64,000 nt of DNA, from contig JABUFB010000012.1 of NCBI GenBank assembly GCA_013314775.1, positions 1 to 64,000 of the forward strand, in the 5' to 3' direction. This DNA is from Armatimonadota bacterium. GTDB lineage: Bacteria > Armatimonadota > Zipacnadia > Zipacnadales > JABUFB01. The translations under genes and the position numbers were made by a program. Shown in pieces: positions 40,985 through 50,323 of the stretch (its first letter is position 1; every line of letters starts with the position of its first letter). The notes beneath the pieces are model-generated. The model had not been told where the DNA came from. It saw only the letters and a list, made by a program, of their open reading frames with translations, and ran no database searches.

Positions 40985-43771
40985 ATGTTGACACTCCTAG
41001 CCATTGCCATTCGAAGCGCCCGCTTGCAGGCCGTCTGTGCGGCGGGCATCGTGCTATTGCTGGCGCTCGCTTGCTCCCCCGTTACTGCCGGGTATATCGA
41101 GGACCGCGATGGCACTACGGTCATTCACGTCACCGTATTCGGGTTGCCGGACCCGAGCAACACCGACACTTTCAACCGCGGAGAGGTGGCGGCCGTTCGC
41201 GCCTTTCAGGAGCGGTTCCCGGAGATATTCGCGGAACGCTATCGCGAAAAGTACAAGGCTAATCCTGCCAAGTACGGGAACCACAACTGGGACAAGGTTG
41301 AGGTCGAGCTTCAGCAGTTCTCCGGCATCAAGGTGGAGGGCGTGGAGAACGACCTGCTGGCCATTGCCGGCGGAATGGCTCCTGACGTGCTGTATCTCAA
41401 CTTTCGGCGTTCGGACAACTATATCCAGAATCGCTTCCTGTATCCCCTGGACAAGCCTGAGGATAACTACCTCACCAGCATGACCCAGGAGGAGATCGAC
41501 TTCCGCATCCACCCCAAGCTCATGCCGGTCATTCACCGCAAGGGGCCGGATGGCGAGAAGCACGTCTGGGCGCTGCCATATGGCGGCGCGCTGGGCAAAG
41601 TCCTTCTGTTCCGCAAGGACCTCTTCGACGCCAAGGGCATCCCGTATCCCACCGCTGATTGGACCTGGGACGACCTCATTGCAGCCGCGAAGAAGATTAC
41701 GGACCCGGCCAAGGGCATCGATGGCATGCTTCTGGGACGGGGAAAACACGAAAGCTGGTACTGGGTTACCTTCTTGTGGTCCGCCGGCGGCGAAGTCATG
41801 GTATACAACGAGGAGAAGGACGAGTGGCGCTGCACCTTCGACGGCCCGGAGGCAGCGGAAGCGCTGGACTTCTACACGCGCCTGAGCGCTGAAAAGTGGA
41901 TTGACGCCGAGGGCAAAGTACGCCGGGGATACTCATCCAAGGACGTGGAGAACGCTTACCAGAAGTGGGACCGCGGCCAGATTGGGATGATGTTGTCGTA
42001 CATCGACGAAAAGGTTTTCGCCACCATCAACCCCGAGGTCACCGGGATGGTGCCGGTGCCGAAGGGCCCCACGGGCAAGCGCGGCGGGGAGCTCAACAGC
42101 CGCATGATGTCCCTCTTCAGCGAGATCAAGGACCCGGCGGTCCGTGACGCGGCCTGGGAGTACATGCGCTTTTACGAGAGCGAGGATGCTGTCCGCATAA
42201 AGACGCGGATCATGGTGGAGGGAGGCCTTGGGCGCTTCGTGAACCCCAAGTACCTGCGGATGTTCGGGTACCCGGAAGTGGAGCGTCTGGCGCCGAAGGG
42301 CTGGAGCGAGACCTTCAATATCGCCATCGCCACCGGTCGCCCCGAGCCGTACGGCCGCAACAGCAACGTGGCCTACGACCTGATGACCTTCCCGATCCAG
42401 AAGGCCGAGCAGATGGCGATCAACGATCAGCTTCCCTCGGATAAGAAGGAGCGGCTCAAGGTATTGGGTCAACTGCTCAAGGAGGGCTGCGCCCGGGCGA
42501 ACGAAGAGATGATCGGCCTGATTACCCCGGCCGAGCGCCTGAAACGCCGCATCTGCGCGACCGTCATGCTTTTGGCTCTTGCGGTCACAATGATCCTGGT
42601 GTTCCGCAAGATCCTCCAGGCATTTACACCGGACACGGCGGACATGCAAAAGCGCAAGGGACTGAATCTTGCCCGCTACGGCTGGCCCATGGTCCTGCTT
42701 ATTCCGGCGGTGGGCACGATCCTGGTCTGGCAGTACGTGCCCGTGCTCAAAGGCTCGCAGATGGCTTTCTACGACTACCGCCTGCTGGGGGACTCGCCCT
42801 GGGTGGGGGTGGACAATTTCGGCGACCTGCTGTTCAACCGATATTGGTGGACCGCAGTGTGGAACTCGGTGCGCTACAGTTTCCTGGTGCTGGCGCTGAC
42901 TTTCCTGCCGCCCATCGTGCTGGCGATCATGCTGCAGGAAGTCCCCCGCGCAACGCTCCTGTTCCGAACCATCTACTATCTGCCGGCTGTCATCAGCGGC
43001 CTGGTTACCGTTTTGCTCTGGAAGCAGTTTTATGAACCTTCGGAGACCGGGACGCTGAATGCCGTGGTGATGCACATCCCGGCGATTGTGTACCTGGCCG
43101 TGGGGCTGACTATCCTCGCTCTGGCGGTAACCTTCGCCCGCCGCCTGCTGTATCACGATATGCGTGTGGGTGCGGCGTGTTTCGTGGCCGCGGGCCTTCT
43201 CCTGCTGGCCACTTGTGTCTCGCTGGCCGCCCCGATTCTGTTCCGATCTGACGAGACGCTGATGCAGAGCATCCTGCTGATTCCCTCGCGCCTGCTCGCG
43301 GTGGTGCCGGAGCCGTACCGGTGGCTCAGCAACCCAAAATCCGCGATGCTGTCGTGTGTAATCCCCATGGTCTGGGCAGGGATGGGCCCCGGCTGTCTCA
43401 TCTACCTTGCGGCTCTCAAGGGCATTCCGGATGAGTACTTCGAAGCGGCGGAGATCGATGGGGGCAATTTCATGGATCGCATCATTCACGTGGTGTTCCC
43501 GATCCTGCGCCCGCTGATCACCATCAATTTCGTGGGCGCCTTTATCGCCTCCTGGTACTCCGGCGCCGGGAATATCCTGGTGATGACCGGCGGTGGTGCG
43601 GGGACTGAAGTGGTAGACCTGCATATCTGGTTCAAGGCATTCACATTCCTGAAATTCGGCCCCGCCACGGCGATGGCGTGGGTCCTGGGATTCATGCTCA
43701 TCGGCTTCACGCTGCATCAGCTTCGCATGCTGTCGCGCCTGGAGTTCCGCACTACCGGCGCCAAGGAGTAA
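40985..43771 (+). CDS. Sugar ABC importer: solute-binding protein fused to MalF-type permease
   Basis: A 928-residue fusion. After a hydrophobic N-terminus (VCAAGIVLLLALACSPVTAG) comes a family 1 extracellular solute-binding domain, about residues 35-500, with LLAIAGGMAPDVLYLNF, HVWALPYGGALGKVLLFRKD and WTWDDLIAAAKKITDP. A membrane segment near 530 (ICATVMLLALAVTMILVF) leads to a permease core with ARYGWPMVLLIPAVGTIL. The EAA loop EYFEAAEIDGGNFMDRI lies near residue 818, where the ATPase docks. ATG 40985 has AGGAGG upstream. The binding protein is thus tethered to its channel. No ATPase gene is nearby; a shared one elsewhere is likely. Confidence 0.9.
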   Translation: MLTLLAIAIRSARLQAVCAAGIVLLLALACSPVTAGYIEDRDGTTVIHVTVFGLPDPSNTDTFNRGEVAAVRAFQERFPEIFAERYREKYKANPAKYGNHNWDKVEVELQQFSGIKVEGVENDLLAIAGGMAPDVLYLNFRRSDNYIQNRFLYPLDKPEDNYLTSMTQEEIDFRIHPKLMPVIHRKGPDGEKHVWALPYGGALGKVLLFRKDLFDAKGIPYPTADWTWDDLIAAAKKITDPAKGIDGMLLGRGKHESWYWVTFLWSAGGEVMVYNEEKDEWRCTFDGPEAAEALDFYTRLSAEKWIDAEGKVRRGYSSKDVENAYQKWDRGQIGMMLSYIDEKVFATINPEVTGMVPVPKGPTGKRGGELNSRMMSLFSEIKDPAVRDAAWEYMRFYESEDAVRIKTRIMVEGGLGRFVNPKYLRMFGYPEVERLAPKGWSETFNIAIATGRPEPYGRNSNVAYDLMTFPIQKAEQMAINDQLPSDKKERLKVLGQLLKEGCARANEEMIGLITPAERLKRRICATVMLLALAVTMILVFRKILQAFTPDTADMQKRKGLNLARYGWPMVLLIPAVGTILVWQYVPVLKGSQMAFYDYRLLGDSPWVGVDNFGDLLFNRYWWTAVWNSVRYSFLVLALTFLPPIVLAIMLQEVPRATLLFRTIYYLPAVISGLVTVLLWKQFYEPSETGTLNAVVMHIPAIVYLAVGLTILALAVTFARRLLYHDMRVGAACFVAAGLLLLATCVSLAAPILFRSDETLMQSILLIPSRLLAVVPEPYRWLSNPKSAMLSCVIPMVWAGMGPGCLIYLAALKGIPDEYFEAAEIDGGNFMDRIIHVVFPILRPLITINFVGAFIASWYSGAGNILVMTGGGAGTEVVDLHIWFKAFTFLKFGPATAMAWVLGFMLIGFTLHQLRMLSRLEFRTTGAKE

Positions 43772-43834
43772 GACTGGCCGGAGGATCGGCCTGCCCATCG
43801 TTAGCAATCAACCTAGAACGGTCAGAACATACCC

Positions 43835-45742
43835 ATGCCAATCATCTCAAAGATAGACCGCAAGAGCCCCAAGACCCGGCTGCTCATCGGCTTTATCTAC
43901 ATAGTGCTGAGCGCCGGGGCAGTGACGATGCTGTACCCCTTCGGTCTCATGCTCGCGGGGAGCACGAAGAGCGCGGTGGACTTTCCGCACAACGTGATTA
44001 TCCCCAGGTTCCTGGTGGATGACGAAGCGCTCTACCGCAAGCACATAGAGGGACTGTTCAATGAGTCCCTGGAGCAGATGCTCATCGCCTATGGCGTCCC
44101 GGCGACTTCATTTCTCACGCTGGAGATGCCGACGGACGTGAACACCAAGCTGGTCTCTGAGTGGCGGGCGTTCCTGGACGAGGAGAAGCCACCGTTCTAC
44201 TCGTACGCCGTGGGTTACCTGCACGCTCCGGTCTCCCGCGGGGTGCTGCCAAGCGCACTGCGCCAGTTCAAGGCACAGCTCATAGAGCGCTTCAACGATG
44301 ACATCACCGAAATGAACCGGGAGCTGGGGACGGAGTTCGTCAACTGGAATGCCTTCTGGATGCTCCCAGAGGACTACACGCTACGGCGCAACAAGCCGGG
44401 TAATGGGCCGCTTGATCTGGCCTTCCGCGAGTTCAAGCAGACCCTCCCTGTGGAACAGCGCACCTACTTCAGCATCGAAGGCTTCTATAAGAAGTCCTTC
44501 CTCAAGAGCCAGTACACAGACGACATTGAGGCCTACAACAAGGAGCACGGGACGAAGTACGCAAGTTGGGACGAGATTCACCTGAGCAGACGCCTGCCCC
44601 AGGGCACGGCAAAGGAGCGCGAGGACTGGGAGACCTTCGTCCGCACGATTCTGAACATGCTCTGGATCAAAGCGGACCCCGAGGCCGAACCTTTCTACCA
44701 GCGCTTCTTGCACAGCAAGTACCAGGACATCGCGCACCTGAACCGCAATTACGAGACGAACTATAAGTCCTTCGCGGAGGTGCGGCTGTTTGATGAGCTG
44801 CCAACTGAGGGCCTGGTGCTCTCGGACTGGGACGCTTTCGTGCAGGGCTGGAAAGACCCGGATACCGGGCAGGAGCACAAGCTGCCGGTGTCGATGATCT
44901 CCGTCCACAGCGTGGACTTCATGTTCCGCGACTACCTGGAGCGCAAGTTCGGGACGCTTGAACGCGCCAATTCCGAATTGGGGCTTCGGGCAGCCTCCTG
45001 GCTGGATATCCTGCCCCCGCAGCAGGCTTGGCACCTGGAGGCCTTCCAGGCCATGAAAAGGCCCCTGCGCAAGGAGTTCATGACTCGGAACTTCGTGACC
45101 GTGGGCGACTACGTGATCCGTCACGGCCGTGGTATCTTCAATACGGTGGTCTACTGCACGCTGGCGATTCTCGCAGCGCTGATCGTCAACCCGCTAGCTG
45201 CCTACGCACTGAGCCGGTACCGACCACCCTGGTCATACAAGGTGCTGCTGTTTCTGATGCTCACCATGGCCTTCCCACCGATGGTGACGCAGATCCCCGT
45301 GTTCCTCATGTTGCGCGAGTTCAACCTGCTCAACACTTTCTGGGCACTGCTGCTGCCCGGACTTGCCAACGGTTATATGATCTTCCTGCTCAAGGGGTTC
45401 TTCGATTCGCTGCCCCAAGAGCTGTACGAGAGTGCAGCGCTTGACGGCGCGGGCGAGCTGCGCATTTTCTGGCAGATCACTATCCGGCTAAGCCAGCCGA
45501 TCCTGGCGGTCATCGCCCTGCAGGCCTTTACCCACGCTTACAGCAATTTCATGATGGCACTGCTCATCTGCCAGGACGAGCGCATGTGGACCCTCATGCC
45601 ATGGCTCTACCAGCTTCAGCAACGTAGCGGTCAGGGCGTGATTTTCGCGTCCCTGCTGATTGCCGCCATCCCGACCTTTGTGATCTTCGCGCTGTGCCAG
45701 AATGTGATCATGCGCGGGATCGTGGTGCCGGTGGAAAAATAG
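43835..45742 (+). CDS. MalG-type sugar ABC permease with large repeat-containing external insert
   Basis: A 635-residue partner permease. The first membrane segment is near residues 18-40 (LLIGFIYIVLSAGAVTMLYP). The usual core resumes only near 432 (GIFNTVVYCTLAILAALIV). The EAA loop ELYESAALDGAGELRIF is near 528 and the C-terminal segment ends RGIVVPVEK. The intervening insert of about 390 residues carries four repeats of the form Y-x-D-I-x3-N-x3-GT-x-Y-x-SW-x-EI, at about residues 152, 226, 295 and 372. Ordinary MalG is about 280-300 residues. The insert should lie outside the membrane. It lies 63 bp after the fusion permease gene, so both are probably one operon. Confidence 0.9.
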   Translation: MPIISKIDRKSPKTRLLIGFIYIVLSAGAVTMLYPFGLMLAGSTKSAVDFPHNVIIPRFLVDDEALYRKHIEGLFNESLEQMLIAYGVPATSFLTLEMPTDVNTKLVSEWRAFLDEEKPPFYSYAVGYLHAPVSRGVLPSALRQFKAQLIERFNDDITEMNRELGTEFVNWNAFWMLPEDYTLRRNKPGNGPLDLAFREFKQTLPVEQRTYFSIEGFYKKSFLKSQYTDDIEAYNKEHGTKYASWDEIHLSRRLPQGTAKEREDWETFVRTILNMLWIKADPEAEPFYQRFLHSKYQDIAHLNRNYETNYKSFAEVRLFDELPTEGLVLSDWDAFVQGWKDPDTGQEHKLPVSMISVHSVDFMFRDYLERKFGTLERANSELGLRAASWLDILPPQQAWHLEAFQAMKRPLRKEFMTRNFVTVGDYVIRHGRGIFNTVVYCTLAILAALIVNPLAAYALSRYRPPWSYKVLLFLMLTMAFPPMVTQIPVFLMLREFNLLNTFWALLLPGLANGYMIFLLKGFFDSLPQELYESAALDGAGELRIFWQITIRLSQPILAVIALQAFTHAYSNFMMALLICQDERMWTLMPWLYQLQQRSGQGVIFASLLIAAIPTFVIFALCQNVIMRGIVVPVEK

Positions 45743-45968
45743 GGGACAGGCCGGCCCGGTCTTCCGGAAGCGTTGCGTCCCGGCGCGCGTGTGGCAGACA
45801 CGTCGGGCCGAAGCGTATTCGTGCCGGTCGTCGGTTTGAGGAACTGCCCGGCGATTCACCAAATGCCTCGCAAGCAGGCGAAAAGCATGCGGGGGGATAT
45901 ACCGCCCGACGCCAATGTGCCTGGTGCGCGATGACGTTCGACGTACGAATTCCGTCGGAGACCAGACA

Positions 45969-48032
45969 ATGACTGAACTACGCTTTGAGCCGTATCGCCT
46001 CCCAGCTGCCGAGGTCGGGCCGGAGAATCCGCTGCCCAACTTCCGCTCGCCGCAACACGACTCGAAGATCGACCCCGCTGCCCACAATATCCCGCCGGAA
46101 GACCTGGACGGCCTGGGGTATGCCACGGGTTTTCGCGTGCTACCGTGGCGGATGCAGGACGGGTACTCGCGCCGCCGCGAGGTCCGTGAACTGCCCTCTT
46201 TCGTGCTGGAGAACGAGGTCCTGAGGGTAAGGGTGCTGCCGGGCGTGGGTGGGAAGGTGGCAGACATTTACCACAAGCCGCTGCAGCGGGAATTGATCTA
46301 CCGCAATCCTGTGTTCCAGCCAGGAAACCTGGCGCTGCGCAATGCCTGGACCAGCGGCGGGATCGAGTGGAACACCGCGCAGATCGGGCATCATTACCTG
46401 GCCTGCTCTCCGGTGCACTGCGCGCGAGTCGATGGCCCCGACGGCAGCCCGGTGCTGCGCATCTACGCCTGGGAGCGGGTGAAGCGGTTCCCGTACCACA
46501 TCGACCTGCACCTGCCGCCGGACTCGCCCTTTCTGTTCGCTCGGGTGCGTCTCATCAATCCCCACGACCACGAACTGCCCATGTACTGGTGGTCGAACAC
46601 CGGGATGGTTGAGCTTGAGGGCGGACGGGTCATCGCCCCCGCGGATACCACTTACCACGGAATTACCGTGCACGACTGCCCGGTGATCAAGGGCCTGGAC
46701 TACAGCTATCCGACCCAGGTTCGCCGAGCGTATGACCTGTTCTTCCGCATCCCGCCGGAGCGCCGCCCATGGGAGATTTACGTGGACCGCGACGGGTGCG
46801 GCTATGTTCACACATCCACCGCGCGGCTCAAGGGGCGCAAGTTATTTGCCTGGGGAATGGCTCAGGGCGGACGGCGCTGGAGCGAGTACCTGGCGGTTCC
46901 AGGCAAGCCCCACATGGAGATCCAGGCGGGGCTCATGTACACGCAGTCCCACAGCGCCCGGATGCCTGCGAGGACCCAGTGGACCTGGACGGAAGCGATG
47001 GGGTACTTCGAGGGCGACGCGACGCGGCTGCATTCCGAGAACTGGCAAGAGGCGTACTCAGAGGGCGAGCGGGTACTCGAAGCCATGCTGCCTGGCGACG
47101 AACTTGAACGTCTTGACGCCGAGTTCGCCCGGACTGCGGAGCGAGTGCCGGAAGAAGTGCTGTTCCGGGGTCACGGCTGGGCGGCGTTGGAGCAGTTGCG
47201 CGCACAGGCAGCAGGTGATGAGACGGGCATACCACCGGAATTGCCCTTCGATGAAGGCGACCTTGGCCCGGATCAAGAGCCATGGCTTCAGCTTCTGCGG
47301 ACCGGCACCTTTCCGGCCCGCGACCCGAAGGAAGACCCCGGCCAGTTTCAGATTCAGCCCGAGTGGCAAGCGTTGCTGCGGAAGTCGGTGGACGAGGGGG
47401 CGAGTGACCACTGGTTGGGTTGGCTCCATCTGGGCGTCATGGCCATGGAGGCGGGCGACACCGAAGAGGCAAAGGCAGCCTGGGAGACCTCTTTCGAGCG
47501 CACCCCAAACGGTTGGGCATTACGCAATCTGTCGGTGATCGAGACCCGCGCCGGTCGAGACGATGCGGCGGCGGAGCTGCTGGCACGAGCGGTGAAGACC
47601 GGTCCAGCCGTTCCCGCGCTTGTGGCCGAGTATGTCGCGGTTCTCTCGCGCCGGAAGGATTTTGAGGCCATCGACGCTCTGCTGCGGAGCCTGCCCGAGG
47701 AGGTCAGGCAGGCCGAACGGTTGAGACTTGCAGCCGGTTGGGCAGCGCTCCACGCGGGCAGGTTCGGGGAGGTCGAGGAGATTCTGTCGGGCGAATTCGC
47801 CACGATCCAGGAGGGCGAACTGACGCTCAGCGAGTTGTGGTTCGGGCTGCAGGAGCGCAAGCTGGCATTGTCCGAAGGGATTGAGATCGACGACGAGCTC
47901 AGGGCACGAGTGAGGCGGGACTTCCCACCGCCGTACGCCATCGATTTCCGTATGTCTGCCGAGGGTGACGATAAGTACATACCACCACAGGCGCAGCGCT
48001 GCTCGGGCGCCTGCGGAAGAACTCCAGAGTGA
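45969..48032 (+). CDS. DUF5107 and TPR-repeat protein
   Basis: A 687-residue protein without signal peptide, probably cytosolic. Residues about 60-330 look like the DUF5107 beta-sandwich (galactose-mutarotase-like), with LENEVLRVRVLPGVGGKVADI, SGGIEWNTAQIGHHYLA and YWWSNTGMVELEGGRVIAP. The C-terminal third has helical TPR-like repeats (GWLHLGVMAMEAGDTEEAKAA, LARAVKTGPAVPALVAEYVA). Family members are thought to act on or bind carbohydrates. ATG 45969 has GGAGA upstream. It follows the importer by 226 bp on the same strand, supporting a sugar-related role. Confidence 0.85.
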   Translation: MTELRFEPYRLPAAEVGPENPLPNFRSPQHDSKIDPAAHNIPPEDLDGLGYATGFRVLPWRMQDGYSRRREVRELPSFVLENEVLRVRVLPGVGGKVADIYHKPLQRELIYRNPVFQPGNLALRNAWTSGGIEWNTAQIGHHYLACSPVHCARVDGPDGSPVLRIYAWERVKRFPYHIDLHLPPDSPFLFARVRLINPHDHELPMYWWSNTGMVELEGGRVIAPADTTYHGITVHDCPVIKGLDYSYPTQVRRAYDLFFRIPPERRPWEIYVDRDGCGYVHTSTARLKGRKLFAWGMAQGGRRWSEYLAVPGKPHMEIQAGLMYTQSHSARMPARTQWTWTEAMGYFEGDATRLHSENWQEAYSEGERVLEAMLPGDELERLDAEFARTAERVPEEVLFRGHGWAALEQLRAQAAGDETGIPPELPFDEGDLGPDQEPWLQLLRTGTFPARDPKEDPGQFQIQPEWQALLRKSVDEGASDHWLGWLHLGVMAMEAGDTEEAKAAWETSFERTPNGWALRNLSVIETRAGRDDAAAELLARAVKTGPAVPALVAEYVAVLSRRKDFEAIDALLRSLPEEVRQAERLRLAAGWAALHAGRFGEVEEILSGEFATIQEGELTLSELWFGLQERKLALSEGIEIDDELRARVRRDFPPPYAIDFRMSAEGDDKYIPPQAQRCSGACGRTPE

Positions 48033-48198
48033 GCCTGGTGTTCGGCCTGGAGGCGATGATGAAAGCCCTCACCTGCGTCTGGTTCTGATGCGGGTTCGGC
48101 CTCGAGAACCCGGCACGCTGCGCGCAGGCCGGGGCATGAGACGATTGCCGCCAGAAGAGCGCGTTGAAGAGTGGGGCAGTGGATGAGCGGCCGGACGC

Positions 48199-48450
48199 TC
48201 AGCGCCTTCTCCCGCGGATGGCCGCTGCGATGAGGATGAAGATCACGGCGCCGACTACCGCCACGAACAGGCTCCAGCCGTTGAACCCGGTGAAGCCGGT
48301 TGCCCCAAGCTGAGAGAAAACGAAGCCGCCGATGAAGGCGCCGACGATGCCGATGGCGATGTTCGCGAGCAGGCCGGAGCGTGCACCGGTGATCAGGGCG
48401 GCGATCCAGCCCGCTGCTCCCCCGAGTATGATCCAGCCCAGGATGCTCAT
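48199..48450 (-). CDS. GlsB/YeaQ/YmgE-family small membrane protein
   Basis: An 83-residue protein with three hydrophobic segments: MSILGWIILGGAAGWIAALI, NIAIGIVGAFIGGFVFSQLG and LFVAVVGAVIFILIAAAI, ending in RGRRR. The GWIILGG-GWIA opening and the GIVGAFIGG motif are typical of this family, often called transglycosylase-associated, linked to stress response in some bacteria. ATG 48450 has GGAGAGGTGG 6 bp upstream and is chosen over in-frame starts further up that overlap the next gene. Confidence 0.85.
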   Translation of the reverse strand: MSILGWIILGGAAGWIAALITGARSGLLANIAIGIVGAFIGGFVFSQLGATGFTGFNGWSLFVAVVGAVIFILIAAAIRGRRR

Positions 48451-48502
48451 AATCATCCACCTCTCCGCGCATCCCCAGTTCCTGCCCGGCCCGGCGCCTT
48501 GG

Positions 48503-49948
48503 TCAGCACCAGGGCTCACCGCGTGCCATCATGACGGTGGCCAGCAGGTGGTGCATGACTGACAGGGCGCGGATCATGCGCTCTATGCGGCCTTCGTCTT
48601 CCGCCTGGCCAAGGAGGGGCTGCAGTTCGGCCAGCGCCCCTCGGATGCCGGCCCCGCAGGCCACCCGCCCGGGAGCATCCAGGTAGGGCTCGGCGAGGAA
48701 CGTGGCGGCGTCGGGCTGGGTGCCGAACAGGTTGCCGACGATGAACTCGCCGGGCATCTCCAGGTGCCAGGTGTGGTGGAACGCTTCCGCCTTCCACTGG
48801 CCGAAGTAGGCCTCCTCGACAGCGATGAAAACTTCCGCCAGCTTGCGGCGGACGTCGGCGCTGTGAGGTCGGTAGTAGACCTCGATGACTTCCTCCAGCA
48901 CGTCTCTGGCGTCCCTCCCCGGATCGCACATGATTCGTCCGGCGACTGAGCTGTTGACTTCCACGGCCGGGTTCACCATCGGGCCCTGATAGTAGAGGCA
49001 TGCGCGTGTGCCGTGCGCGTGGTGGTCCTTGAGATGGTTCGCCGCGCGCAACGGGTAGGCGAGGAAGTAGGACAGGCGGTCCTGCCGCGAGCCGTGATAG
49101 GACCACAGCCCGCCCGATGTCCCGTACGCGCAGTTCAGACGGGATACATCATCCCAGGAGATGTGCCGGCCGTGGTGGCCCTGATCCATGAAAATGTCGA
49201 TGTGATCGCTCAGTTCAATGATATGGGCCAGATCATCACCGGCGAGCTTCGGCTGCTGCCCTGTCTCGTCGATCGTGAATGGCGCCCAGCTGATGGGGCA
49301 GCTGTAGACGACGACTCCCGGGTGCCGGCTCTTGATGTAGTCGGCGGCACGGGCGTTGATGCGCGCGTTGTAGCCGACAACGCCGTACTGACCGGTACAT
49401 TCGGGGCACATGCAGTAGCCCAGGTCTGCTGATTCCAGATGCACGGCTCCGAAGTCGTGGCGCTGGAACATGGTGTCGATGATCTTTTCCACGTAGCGCC
49501 AGGACTTTTCTTTCGCACCGCACATGGCGTGTGGATGCGGGTTGCCTGTCTGATCCAGTCCGCGCACCGCGGGGTCTTCGCGGATGATGCGGTCGTAGCC
49601 CCAGGTCATGAGCCCCAGGGGCAGAGACATGCGAATGCCTCTGCTTTCCGCTGCCCGAAAGATGATGTCGAGCTGCCGGTTGCGCTCTTCGTCGCCGAAG
49701 GCACTGACGATGTCCGGCGGGTATTCCCCCGTCGCATACAGCCCGAAAGAGTCCAGGAACTGGTATCCGGCTTCGCTGATGACATCGAGGGTGCGCACGA
49801 CACCCTCCACGGTGCGATCGTCGCAGTGAGGGGCAGGCCAATTCTGCAGAGGCAGGGCGGAGTTGCGCATGTCATTGATCCAGCAGCCGAAGGCGATACG
49901 GTACTGGTATGGGTCGTGCGTGGTCGGGTCGGTCACATTCCCGGGCAT
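48503..49948 (-). CDS. Putative glycoside-hydrolase-like TIM-barrel protein
   Basis: A 481-residue protein without signal peptide. YRIAFGCWINDMRNSALP opens the barrel. SRGIRMSLPLGLMTWGYDRI is a barrel strand, and AVHLESADLGYCMCPECTG carries an acidic strand end followed by C-x-C-x2-C, reminiscent of the metal cysteines in GH42-type enzymes. DHIDIFMDQGHHGRHISWDD and RAANHLKDHHAHGTRACLYY are later strands. No exact family could be named and the catalytic acid is a guess (Glu in HLES). ATG 49948 has AGGAGG upstream. It stands on the opposite strand to most neighbours. Confidence 0.7.
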   Translation of the reverse strand: MPGNVTDPTTHDPYQYRIAFGCWINDMRNSALPLQNWPAPHCDDRTVEGVVRTLDVISEAGYQFLDSFGLYATGEYPPDIVSAFGDEERNRQLDIIFRAAESRGIRMSLPLGLMTWGYDRIIREDPAVRGLDQTGNPHPHAMCGAKEKSWRYVEKIIDTMFQRHDFGAVHLESADLGYCMCPECTGQYGVVGYNARINARAADYIKSRHPGVVVYSCPISWAPFTIDETGQQPKLAGDDLAHIIELSDHIDIFMDQGHHGRHISWDDVSRLNCAYGTSGGLWSYHGSRQDRLSYFLAYPLRAANHLKDHHAHGTRACLYYQGPMVNPAVEVNSSVAGRIMCDPGRDARDVLEEVIEVYYRPHSADVRRKLAEVFIAVEEAYFGQWKAEAFHHTWHLEMPGEFIVGNLFGTQPDAATFLAEPYLDAPGRVACGAGIRGALAELQPLLGQAEDEGRIERMIRALSVMHHLLATVMMARGEPWC

Positions 49949-50091
49949 GCGCCGGTCCTCCTGGGGTGCGTCGAGCGCTCTGGACTGAACAGTCTGCGTG
50001 ATATGCGCTGCGACCGGCGCAGATTCCTTCGCGAGTTCGGGCGACGTGGACCGATGCGTGGTATACTCCGTCCTGTCGGGCAGACAGGCAG

Positions 50092-50135
50092 AAGGGCCGA
50101 TCCGACTGCTCCCCTTGAGCGCTGGATCGGCCCTT
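50092..50135 (-). terminator. Long hairpin, probable terminator
   Basis: AAGGGCCGATCC at 50092-50103 pairs perfectly with GGATCGGCCCTT at 50124-50135, a 12-bp stem with a 20-nt loop. On the minus strand it begins 6 bp after the stop of the small frame 50141-50323. The A/T pairs at its base give a short T-run in either direction. Confidence 0.6.
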
Positions 50136-50140
50136 CCGAA

Positions 50141-50323
50141 TCACGTGCTGGCAGGTTCACCTTGTTCGGGCGCTACTTCACTCTTCAGCGACGAATGATT
50201 TTGAGCTGAGCCGGGTGACGCCGGCTCCTTCACCATGACCGGGAAGCTACTCGGTTTCGCACTGACCTGGGCCCAATACTCTTTGATCTCCCGCAACCAC
50301 GCCGAATCGTCATACTGCGGCAT
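50141..50323 (-). CDS. Possible small hypothetical protein
   Basis: A 60-residue frame starting MPQYDDSAWLREIKEYWAQV. GTG 50329 lies two codons upstream with GAAGGGG close to it and may be the true start. The C-terminal half is rich in Pro, Ser and Glu. A strong hairpin follows directly, which supports expression. No similarity is recognised. Confidence 0.35.
   Translation of the reverse strand: MPQYDDSAWLREIKEYWAQVSAKPSSFPVMVKEPASPGSAQNHSSLKSEVAPEQGEPAST

Noticed and set aside
41933-43807. A 624-codon minus-strand frame opposite the fused ABC permease
   Set aside because: Shadow of the real gene; the translation is rich in His, Gln, Arg and Asp, as expected from antisense of hydrophobic codons.
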